A DNA stretch of 64,000 bases, taken from WTFY01 sp026713925 (GTDB lineage: Bacteria > Pseudomonadota > Gammaproteobacteria > UBA4575). The notes under the pieces were generated by a model. That model saw only the letters and a program-made list of their open reading frames with translations. It did not search any database and was not told where the DNA came from. A program made the translations under genes and the position numbers. The first letter of the stretch is position 1, and every line of letters starts with the position of its first letter. This document shows, in pieces, positions 35,446 through 42,808 of this stretch. The stretch covers positions 1,860,001 through 1,924,000 of the forward strand of contig OY759361.1 in NCBI GenBank assembly GCA_963662355.1, written 5' to 3'.

Positions 35446-36822
35446 TTAATGTTGTGACAGCAGCGTACCCGTGGAGTTCGGTTTTTGCGAATACAGTGAG
35501 TATGCTCCAAAACGCATCTGATGGGCACGGCCAAGTTTCAGAGCGTAGAAATCTACCGTAAACTCATGAACAAGCTCCTGTCCGTTCCATGAAAACAATT
35601 TGAAAAACTGTTCGTCCATGTCACCGGTTTTATCCCAGTTTCCTAACAAAGATGACGTGAAGTAAGTACGTTTCCCATCCCAACTCTGTGAAATCATGTT
35701 CACTTGTGAACCAATCTCATGCTCATATGTCTGCTTTGGATTAAATGGGTCAGAAATATCAAAATATCGCGTCTTGCCATCCATGAAGGTCTGTACCCAA
35801 AGACCCTTATCATCTGCTGTAATTGAGATATCCACAGGCAACGGCACTTTAGAGGGATCACCTATATCCCCTACTGCCTTGGCTTGCCATTCACCTGCAT
35901 CGTCTTCATAGATCAACCAGATTTTTGAAGTCAAGGCCGTAGTGGTCAAACAGTAGTTATGATTTGAACCCCATGCGCAACGAATTTCCAAAGGCGCCCC
36001 AGGAACTTCAAATACTTTTTTCGGTTTACGGGTATGCAAGTCCCACACTACCACAGTATTACCAAACCGTTTCATGGCCTCTGCATCTGAAAGCATCTTG
36101 CTGAAATCCATCATGTAGTTGGACCAGCCCGTAAACGAGGAGGTAATCATCACGTTTCGACGTGGCAAAGCCCGCACATCGTAACCATATCCGTCAGCAA
36201 TATTTCCCACCTTCTTAGCACCACGCAGATTTTCATCTGTCGGCATCCAATGTGCAGCAACAAATTCACCTTCATTGGTAAATTCTGCAATTCCGGTCCT
36301 GCCTCCATGATCCACATTATTGGATAAAGCACTGACCATGATTCGGCCAGGTAAGGCATACATTGTGTGAGGGCCAACCATGCCTCCAGTCTTCTCTACA
36401 AAATCAGTAATAACTTTATGCAAGACGGGTTTACTAGGATTGGTGTGTACATCAAAAATAAAAATCTTGTTGCTGTCCAGACCACCACCAAACAGATAAC
36501 GACGATCATCCGTTAAACCGGAGTGGTGCGCTTCATTACGTCCTCCTACAGAAAGCACATTGACAACTTTCCCGTAGTTGACTGAATCTGGATTAACAGA
36601 AATGGTAACCAGCTTATCCTGCTCATCACCAAGACCTTCTACACCCAATGTCCAAACGTACACATAGTCTTCTTGGCCAACGATTTTTGCCATATAGGGA
36701 GACATACAGGTCTCATCGGCCATAGCAGTAGAGTGAAAGCCAATTGCAGATGCCAGTACGACCCATAAAAATGCAATGCTGCCTTGCACCCACTTAGCTT
36801 GTGATTTCGCCATTTTCTTCAT
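35446..36822 (-). CDS. mtoX: Methanethiol oxidase (SBP56/selenium-binding protein family)
   Basis: MtoX oxidises methanethiol to formaldehyde, H2S and H2O2 in a copper-dependent reaction. The 458-residue protein has a Sec signal (about residues 1-36, ending STAMA-DE). Histidines of the family are present in NEAHHSG (His99, His100), GPHTMYALPGR (His152) and LGRAHQMRFG near the C-terminus. The selenium-binding cysteine of eukaryotic SBP56 is not at its usual place. SCO and MauG genes follow, as in known mtoX operons. The formaldehyde formed would feed Fae. Confidence 0.9.
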   Translation of the reverse strand: MKKMAKSQAKWVQGSIAFLWVVLASAIGFHSTAMADETCMSPYMAKIVGQEDYVYVWTLGVEGLGDEQDKLVTISVNPDSVNYGKVVNVLSVGGRNEAHHSGLTDDRRYLFGGGLDSNKIFIFDVHTNPSKPVLHKVITDFVEKTGGMVGPHTMYALPGRIMVSALSNNVDHGGRTGIAEFTNEGEFVAAHWMPTDENLRGAKKVGNIADGYGYDVRALPRRNVMITSSFTGWSNYMMDFSKMLSDAEAMKRFGNTVVVWDLHTRKPKKVFEVPGAPLEIRCAWGSNHNYCLTTTALTSKIWLIYEDDAGEWQAKAVGDIGDPSKVPLPVDISITADDKGLWVQTFMDGKTRYFDISDPFNPKQTYEHEIGSQVNMISQSWDGKRTYFTSSLLGNWDKTGDMDEQFFKLFSWNGQELVHEFTVDFYALKLGRAHQMRFGAYSLYSQKPNSTGTLLSQH

Positions 36823-37142
36823 ATCTACAGGACTCCGTATGATTTTCGTTGATTGAAACTTTTTCTCGAAATTCTTTCAACTGTCCATTATGCCGTATCC
36901 AGTATTCTATTCAAGGCTGTATCAATCAATATCCCTAGTTTTTCAACATTTAAACTGCATTATAGAACAAGCCAGAAATAAAGCAGACCGAGCAAGCTAG
37001 CTTAGTAAAGCCTGTTTTATTTGCTCTGAATAATTACAATTGTCACGAGCACAGCAAATTTGATGGATATGCCTCGGTAACCGAAACATTATTTGCACTT
37101 ACTATTTGATCAGCAGCAAGCAGGGTAAATTCCCTTTTTAAA
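36823..37142. promoter_or_regulatory. Divergent promoter region of mtoX and SCO2
   Basis: A 320-bp AT-rich region between two outward-facing genes. On the minus strand a perfect TATAAT stands at 36964-36959, about 135 bp before mtoX, without a good -35; an activator is therefore likely. A 10-bp palindrome AAGCTAGCTT at 36994-37003 lies where an activator of that promoter could bind. GGAG stands near the mtoX start. Confidence 0.4.
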
Positions 37143-37709
37143 ATGCTTAACAATTTACATAGATTTCATTTATTTTTTTTATTGATTATTTGCCTTGCTG
37201 CCAGCTTGGCTGAAGCCGACAGGGTGGGAGGTGATTTTGAGCTTACCACTCACCAAAACATGCCCTACTCACTGGCTAATTCCAGGGGTCAGGTAGTTTT
37301 ATTGTTCTTCGGCTTTACAAGCTGTCCGGATGTATGCCCTCACACATTAAGTGTCGTTCAAAGCGTATTGAACCAATTAGGCTCCAAAGCCCAACAGGTT
37401 CAGCCACTGTTCATCACCGTTGACCCCAACCGTGATACGCCAGAAATTTTGAAACATTACCTGGAATATTTTGGCAGCGGTTATATAGGCTTAACCGGGT
37501 CTGTTGAGGAGATAGATAAAGTAGTTGGCCAGTTCAGTGCCTTTTACTCATTTGAAGGGAATACTGTTGAAGGCGCCTACTCTGTCAATCATACTTCCAA
37601 TTTATATATAATAGACACTGAAGGTGAAGTTGCAAGCATAGTTCCTTATGGTACACCCATGCAGGCAATCCTTAGGAGTATTGAGGAATTGCTGCTTAGC
37701 AAGTTATAG
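37143..37709 (+). CDS. SCO1/SenC-family protein with classical CX3C motif
   Basis: A 188-residue exported SCO protein: N-terminal hydrophobic segment (about residues 8-25), then the thioredoxin-like fold with the copper motif TSCPDVCPHTL (Cys61, Cys65) and the distant histidine in YSVNHTSNLYII. It is the usual type linked to cytochrome oxidase CuA assembly. It is divergent from mtoX and so may share its regulation. It converges with the pterin dehydratase gene, 11 bp apart. Confidence 0.9.
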   Translation: MLNNLHRFHLFFLLIICLAASLAEADRVGGDFELTTHQNMPYSLANSRGQVVLLFFGFTSCPDVCPHTLSVVQSVLNQLGSKAQQVQPLFITVDPNRDTPEILKHYLEYFGSGYIGLTGSVEEIDKVVGQFSAFYSFEGNTVEGAYSVNHTSNLYIIDTEGEVASIVPYGTPMQAILRSIEELLLSKL

Positions 37710-37720
37710 CCAGAAGGCCA

Positions 37721-38107
37721 TTATTTGTACTGAATGTAGGCAAAGCGTGGGTCGCTTGGCGTGCCCTCCAAATCTCCACTGCCTGTACCAGGTTGCCACA
37801 TTATTACCTCTTCAATTTTCTGAGCCAGTTCAAAGTCCTTATTGGTGACCCCCTTGGCAGCATGATTCATTAGCTTGCAGATGACAAAAGCATAAGACAC
37901 CGTGAGGTCAGGATGATGAAAGGCTGCTTCTGCTAAATGTCCAATCGTATTCACTACCATAAGTGTGCCTTTCCAGCCATGTGTCCTGTACTTTCTACGA
38001 ATCCATCCATTCTCGTAATACCAAGTAGGCAATTCTTCAGTTAGCCTTTCTTTTATTTGTTCTTCTGTATAGGTCTGTTCAGATTTGATATCGCGCCACT
38101 TCGACAT
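37721..38107 (-). CDS. Pterin-4a-carbinolamine dehydratase family protein
   Basis: A 128-residue protein with the family motif around EAAFHHPDLTVSY. It dehydrates 4a-hydroxytetrahydropterins. No phenylalanine hydroxylase gene is visible nearby; in many bacteria this family has been tied to molybdopterin metabolism, which would fit the Mo/W-type FhcB of this window, but that link is inference. The C-terminal segment is longer than in the shortest family members. Confidence 0.88.
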   Translation of the reverse strand: MSKWRDIKSEQTYTEEQIKERLTEELPTWYYENGWIRRKYRTHGWKGTLMVVNTIGHLAEAAFHHPDLTVSYAFVICKLMNHAAKGVTNKDFELAQKIEEVIMWQPGTGSGDLEGTPSDPRFAYIQYK

Positions 38108-38390
38108 AATTTCTGTCTCCCTTGAAAAATATTTTTAAAGAGTCCGAGCCCATTTTACTCTCAATTCGCTGAATTTATGCCGCAAATCTGATACCCAAAT
38201 TCTGGAACGCATGGACTACCGCAGTAATTCACGACTGGAATACATATTCTGCACTATTCTGCATACTCGGTTTACAGATGAAAATACCACGGAACAGACC
38301 TGTACTGACGTGCATTGTACAGGTTACCCCTAAAGACTGGCAGAATACTCAGACCCAAGACTGAAAACCCCAGCTATGTCTGTTACCAGA

Positions 38391-39266
38391 TCAGCAGGGC
38401 ATAGATAAGGTAGCCACTTTTACGACATTTTTCATCAACATGGCCACGGTCATTGGACCCACACCGCCCGGCACAGGGGTAATCATTGAAGCAACACCTA
38501 TGGCCTGAGCAAAGTCCACATCTCCTACGAGACAGGTTTTTCCATCCTCTTCAATGCGATTAATCCCAACATCTATGACGATCGCCCCAGGTTTTATCAT
38601 GTCTGCCTTAATAAACCGTGCCTGTCCTATCGCCGCAATCAGGATGTCAGCCTGCAGTGTGAAATTCTCAATATTTTCAGTTCTGGAGTGACACACAGTA
38701 ACTGTTGAATTGGCATATCTGGCTTTTTGTACCAGCATGTTCATAAGCGGTTTCCCTACAATATTGCTGCGCCCGACGATAACTACGTGCTTGCCAACAG
38801 TTTCAATACCGCTCCTTGAAATCAACTGCGATACCGCATTGGGTGTACAGGAAACCAAGGTATCCAGTCCGGCAGTCAAGCACCCGACATTATAGGGGTG
38901 GAAACCGTCAACATCCTTTTGAGGCGAAATTGCAGCGATGATGTTGTGTTCTCCAATATGGTCAGGCAAGGGTAACTGGACCAAGATGCCATGCACCTCA
39001 GGATTATCATTTAACGTAGTGATCAGCCCGATCAGTTCTGGCTCAGAAATATCCTCTAGAAGGTCATGTTGAATCAATCGTATTCCGACTTGCCTTCCTG
39101 CTTCCTGCTTGGCTCCCACATAGGCACGAGAAGCAGGATCACTCCCAACCAGGATAACCGCCAGACAAGGATGCACACCCCGTGATTGCAGCTTGTCTAC
39201 TTGGCCTTTAACTTCCAGTTGAATTTGTGTGGCAATCGCTTTCCCGTCAATTAGTACTGTCGCCAT
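38391..39266 (-). CDS. folD: Bifunctional methylene-THF dehydrogenase/cyclohydrolase
   Basis: FolD interconverts methylene-, methenyl- and formyl-tetrahydrofolate with NADP. The protein has the lysine motif region SRAYVGAKQEAGRQVGI, the segment GILVQLPLPDH and the NADP loop VVIVGRSNIVGKPL, and ends PVPGGVGPMTVAMLMKN. The ATG at 39266 has GAGGTG at a good distance and gives 291 residues; a GTG two codons upstream is less likely. Its presence shows that a folate C1 pool runs beside the H4MPT route. Confidence 0.96.
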   Translation of the reverse strand: MATVLIDGKAIATQIQLEVKGQVDKLQSRGVHPCLAVILVGSDPASRAYVGAKQEAGRQVGIRLIQHDLLEDISEPELIGLITTLNDNPEVHGILVQLPLPDHIGEHNIIAAISPQKDVDGFHPYNVGCLTAGLDTLVSCTPNAVSQLISRSGIETVGKHVVIVGRSNIVGKPLMNMLVQKARYANSTVTVCHSRTENIENFTLQADILIAAIGQARFIKADMIKPGAIVIDVGINRIEEDGKTCLVGDVDFAQAIGVASMITPVPGGVGPMTVAMLMKNVVKVATLSMPC

Positions 39267-39376
39267 AGTCACCTCAAATCAATTTAAAACGACAACTGGC
39301 CTCTTCATCAGACAATACATCACTACACTTCAGATTCTTTCACAAAAATTACATTTCTTGATTGTACCGCAATGCA

Positions 39377-39405
39377 AAAACGGCGAACGTATAGTCCGCC
39401 GTTTT
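39377..39405 (-). terminator. Rho-independent terminator after hvfA
   Basis: AAAACGGCG and CGCCGTTTT form a perfect 9-bp stem about 30 bp beyond the stop of the repeat protein, and the second arm runs into a T run on the minus strand. It ends the monocistronic repeat-protein gene. Confidence 0.75.
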
Positions 39406-39436
39406 CACAAAGCTACAGGTAAACCGAAGAGCAGTA

Positions 39437-39889
39437 TTAGCTGCTGTCACTACCTTCTTCGGATTTACCTTCCCCGCATTTGCCTTCTCCACACTTGCCT
39501 TCCCCGCATTTGCCTTCTTCAGATTTATCCTCTTCAGATTCGCCTTCCCCGCATTTGCCTTCCCCACACTTGCCTTCCCCGCATTTGCCTTCTTCAGATT
39601 TATCCTCTTCAGATTCGCCTTCCCCGCATTTGCCTTCCCCACACTTGCCTTCCCCGCATTTGCCTTCTTCAGATTTATCCTCTTCAGATTCGCCTTCCCC
39701 GCATTTGCCTTCCCCACATTTACCTTCCTCGGCTGCACCATGGCTATCAGCTACCATGTACCCGGCTGACAATTCGGTCATTTGAAACAGGTCTTGATCA
39801 GCACTTGCTGTAGAAATTCCAAATGCGCCTGTTGCCAAGACTGCACCAACAGCCACTACCAATGGCTTTAATTCAGATTTCGCTTTCAT
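39437..39889 (-). CDS. hvfA: HvfA-type RiPP metallophore precursor with 11 EGKCG motifs
   Basis: A 150-residue secreted protein. Residues 1-31 are a Sec signal (ISTASA-DQ). Next comes QMTELSAGYMVAD, typical of HvfA-family precursors. The rest is low-complexity repeats with 11 EGKCG motifs, grouped 2-3-3-3 and separated by the acidic spacer ESEEDKSE. In known systems an MNIO (DUF692) enzyme HvfB with HvfC converts these cysteines into copper-binding heterocycles. No hvfB or hvfC is in this window, so it is either orphan or modified in trans. It has its own terminator. Confidence 0.85.
   Translation of the reverse strand: MKAKSELKPLVVAVGAVLATGAFGISTASADQDLFQMTELSAGYMVADSHGAAEEGKCGEGKCGEGESEEDKSEEGKCGEGKCGEGKCGEGESEEDKSEEGKCGEGKCGEGKCGEGESEEDKSEEGKCGEGKCGEGKCGEGKSEEGSDSS
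39464..39738 (-). repeat. 75-bp in-frame tandem repeat inside hvfA
   Basis: About 3.7 copies of a 75-bp unit; unit boundaries fall near 39464, 39539, 39614 and 39689. The copies at 39539 and 39614 are nearly or fully identical, the outer ones differ slightly. Each unit encodes 25 residues: three EGKCG motifs plus a ten-residue acidic spacer. The near identity implies recent duplication and likely length variation between strains. Confidence 0.92.
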
Positions 39890-40394
39890 AAAACTCTCCT
39901 AAGGTTTTTTGTTTTCAATCAATTTTTAAGGAACAGAATCTTAAGGATACACATTGCACCATCAGCCATTCCTGATTTAGAAAGCTACCGTATACAATTC
40001 AGCCAGGTAAACCAAGTATCAAAGTAGCTTAAAATCTCCTTAAGGCTTTACGCATGCATCCCAATCGATCACCACAATTTAACATAGTATTATAGTAGTA
40101 TCACAAGTATATGGCGTCACTTTCTGTACCTGTGGGTAACAGAACTATTTAGTTGCTTATAAGAAAATGGCTAGACACATTCATGACTAGAAATCTTAGC
40201 TCGACCATACATCTTTTCAACCAGTTACAATGATAACCGCTCGCATCAGGTTCCGTAGTTAGCAGGCAAACCGGTTTTACCTTAATAGCGGGTTCTCCAT
40301 GAATAAGGGAAGAACAATTTACCTTCAGCGAAACAAGAAAGAATAGCTTCTCTTTTAAACTGACATCCTTACAGCCACTCAGTTCCCCATCATA
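39890..40394. other. AT-rich intergenic region upstream of hvfA
   Basis: About 500 bp between two outward-facing genes with no credible coding frame. It must contain the hvfA promoter (leftward) and that of the membrane protein (rightward). I saw no clear consensus element or recognisable metal-regulator site. Confidence 0.35.
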
Positions 40395-40934
40395 ATGGAT
40401 GAAAAACCTTTTACCATCTGTGGTGTAATTGCAGCAGGATGGAGCCTGGCCGGCCTGCTGCTGTTACTTGGATTTGCAATCTGGAGATTATCCCTATACA
40501 CCATCGAATCTTTGCACATGCCAATGAACTGGATGCACTGGACTGTGTTCATTGGCTTTACGGTCTTTATGGCACACAGCGAAGGGTATAAAGGATTTCA
40601 AAAAAAATTTTCACCGCGATTTGCTGCTCGAACAAAATACTTACTAGCAAACAGTACGGTAACACAATGCATTTTTGCACCGCTATTTAGCATGGGCTTT
40701 TTCCATGCCCCCAAAAAACGTATTGTCGCTTCTATCTGCCTTACCATCATGATAGTTGTTTTTATTTTCCTATTTCAATACATCCCCCAGCCATGGAAGG
40801 GCTTGCTGGATGCAGGTGTTGTGATTGGATTAATTTGGGGCATGATCTCCACTATCCTGTTCTGCACCAAAGCATTTTCAAATGCCGAATACAATTGGGA
40901 TGCAGAAATTTTAAACATCCACTCCAAGTCGTAA
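40395..40934 (+). CDS. Membrane protein of unknown function
   Basis: A 179-residue protein with about five hydrophobic segments: near residues 8-30, 46-60, 90-105, 110-130 and 138-160. A basic stretch (KGFQKKFSPRFAARTK) lies between the second and third. I recognise no family. It is the only rightward gene between hvfA and folP and has no obvious partner. Coding character and the absence of a better frame support it. Confidence 0.65.
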   Translation: MDEKPFTICGVIAAGWSLAGLLLLLGFAIWRLSLYTIESLHMPMNWMHWTVFIGFTVFMAHSEGYKGFQKKFSPRFAARTKYLLANSTVTQCIFAPLFSMGFFHAPKKRIVASICLTIMIVVFIFLFQYIPQPWKGLLDAGVVIGLIWGMISTILFCTKAFSNAEYNWDAEILNIHSKS

Positions 40935-40989
40935 GCAATTACCAATACTCATCACGAGTAGGCGCATACTGTACATAGGGCAGTGAAGT

Positions 40990-41814
40990 TCAGCTTGTAT
41001 GAATAGCCCAGGTGACATCGATAGCCTGACGATTTTGCCAAACATCGTGCACACGAAATATTTTTACTCCTGCTAACACCCCAAGAGCAGACGTCGCGCA
41101 TGTTGCCGGCATCCTTGCCCTTGGATTCTCCTGCATTGAAATCTCACCCATAAATCGTTTACGGCTAGTACCCAGCATCACCGGGTACCCTAGTCCAGTA
41201 AACATCTTCAGATCCCGTAGTAATTCCAGGTTATGTTGAGTTCGTTTACCAAACCCAATTCCCGGGTCGAGTATAATGTTATCTTTTTTTACACCTATAT
41301 CCTGAGCCTTCTCAGCCCGGCCCAAAAGAAAGTCTGATACTTCTCGGGTGACATTTTCGTAATCAGGATGATCCTGCATGGTTGCGGGCTCTCCACGCAT
41401 GTGCATTAGACAAACAGGAACTTCAGCCACTGCTGCAAGTTTTAATAAACCCATGTCTTCACGGCCCGCACTCACATCATTCAGCATGGTTGCACCTGCA
41501 TCCAAGGCCGCGTAGGCAACTTCAGATAAAGTCGTATCAATGCTGATATGGATATGTTCAGGCAACTCCGCATGCAGACCTGCGATCACATCAATCACCC
41601 TGCGCTTTTGCTCTGACGCTCCTACACGAGTGGACCCTGGTCGAGTTGATTCTCCACCTACATCAATAATATCTGCACCTTGTTCAACCATTTCTATCCC
41701 GCAGGCAATTGCATCTTTGGAAGAAGGGTATACTCCACCATCGGAAAAACTGTCTGGTGTTACATTGAGCACACCCATCAGAAGTGGCCTTGAATAATCT
41801 AAATGCACAGTCAT
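40990..41814 (-). CDS. folP: Dihydropteroate synthase
   Basis: Condenses p-aminobenzoate with hydroxymethyl-dihydropterin pyrophosphate in folate synthesis. The classical motifs are present: LLMGVLNVTPDSFSDGG, GADIIDVGGESTRPGS, LNDVSAG, LMHMRGEPATMQ, LDPGIGFGKR. The ATG at 41814 (GAGG just upstream) gives 274 residues; a TTG at 41844 would extend it. It is distinct from the pteroate-synthase-like gene at 3.7 kb, so this one serves folate. Confidence 0.95.
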   Translation of the reverse strand: MTVHLDYSRPLLMGVLNVTPDSFSDGGVYPSSKDAIACGIEMVEQGADIIDVGGESTRPGSTRVGASEQKRRVIDVIAGLHAELPEHIHISIDTTLSEVAYAALDAGATMLNDVSAGREDMGLLKLAAVAEVPVCLMHMRGEPATMQDHPDYENVTREVSDFLLGRAEKAQDIGVKKDNIILDPGIGFGKRTQHNLELLRDLKMFTGLGYPVMLGTSRKRFMGEISMQENPRARMPATCATSALGVLAGVKIFRVHDVWQNRQAIDVTWAIHTS

Positions 41815-41844
41815 ATGCCTCAGTAAATGGAATCTGTTACACAA

Positions 41845-42786
41845 TCAATGAAACATTCTGTCAAACTGCGAAATCTTCACATCGCTCCCTACATCAAGGC
41901 TCATTAGGTCTTTCCCCATATGAACCTTGCCTGGGAATTCATCCTGCAAATACCGGATAAGCGCCTCTTCTTTCGTACCTACCAGTATCGCATGCGTCAG
42001 TATTGCCAGTTTCGGCTTGGTTTCATGCAAAACACGTAACATCTGCTCGGGGTTGGTATGATAGCTTTCGACTTTCCGCAAGCGAGGATTATTTTCAAGA
42101 AAGTCAGGATGTGCAGCAAAAATCTCATGTACAAGTAAATCCACCCCTTGGGCATGCTCAACCAGATTTTCAGAGTACGTAGTATCACCAGATATCACCA
42201 CAGAGCGGTCCCCAAAATCAACTCTATACCCATAGGCCGGATCAACGGGTCCGTGATTTACTGAGAATGCCGTAACCATGACTCCATTTTCAGAGTACAC
42301 CACGCCAGGCTGGATTTCTGTTGCAACAAGATGTGCTGCCTTACTGTCCAGACCTGAATGCTGATTTCTCAACGCTACATCATAGGCGAAAGCTTGTTGC
42401 AACCCCTCAACAAAAGCCCGTGTTCCGGTAGGACCATGTACAGAAAGAGGTTTTGGACGCTGGTACACCCAACCGGTAAGCCATAAGTCATCAAGCGCAA
42501 AAATATGATCAGAATGCAGATGAGTCAGGAATACCGGATTAATTTCTGTGATGGGGATGTCAAGCTGTGCCAACCTTAGTACGAGGCCACGACCAGCATC
42601 AAACAACAGAAAGCTTCCCCCTGCCTCAACCAGTATGGCCTGACCAAATCTGTCGGGTTCCATGCGTGGTGTGCCTGTACCTAACAGGCTGACACGCATA
42701 AAATAGTCTGTAAAGCCAACACCCGGGAAAACGGTTAACAGACAGAAAAGAAGCAGGTGCACAGAAACTTTGAGCATGCACATCAT
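41845..42786 (-). CDS. Exported metallo-beta-lactamase-fold hydrolase (RNase Z-like subgroup)
   Basis: A protein of about 313 residues with an N-terminal signal-like segment (hydrophobic, about residues 5-25), then a zinc hydrolase domain: FLTHLHSDHIFALDD, SVNHGPVDP, VISGDTTYSENL and a final histidine in LAILTHAIL. The layout is closest to the RNase Z/arylsulfatase-like branch, but the signal points to a periplasmic, non-RNA substrate. It lies 22 bp after lepA and directly before folP. The start may be either of two adjacent ATG codons. Confidence 0.8.
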   Translation of the reverse strand: MMCMLKVSVHLLLFCLLTVFPGVGFTDYFMRVSLLGTGTPRMEPDRFGQAILVEAGGSFLLFDAGRGLVLRLAQLDIPITEINPVFLTHLHSDHIFALDDLWLTGWVYQRPKPLSVHGPTGTRAFVEGLQQAFAYDVALRNQHSGLDSKAAHLVATEIQPGVVYSENGVMVTAFSVNHGPVDPAYGYRVDFGDRSVVISGDTTYSENLVEHAQGVDLLVHEIFAAHPDFLENNPRLRKVESYHTNPEQMLRVLHETKPKLAILTHAILVGTKEEALIRYLQDEFPGKVHMGKDLMSLDVGSDVKISQFDRMFH

Positions 42787-42808
42787 CAAAATGCTTCTCT
42801 GAATACAA

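Noticed and set aside
38299..38323. Inverted repeat CCTGTAC/GTACAGG beyond the folD stop
   Set aside because: The 7-bp stem has an 11-base loop and no T run, so it is too weak to call a terminator.
39464..39738. Possible CRISPR array
   Set aside because: The repeats are contiguous 75-bp units with no unique spacers and encode an in-frame protein repeat.
39229..39813. Long rightward open frames (195 and 101 codons) across the hvfA repeats
   Set aside because: They arise because the 75-bp repeat has no stops in other frames. They have no signal, no ribosome site, and only low-complexity sequence, while the minus-strand frame has a signal peptide and known motifs.
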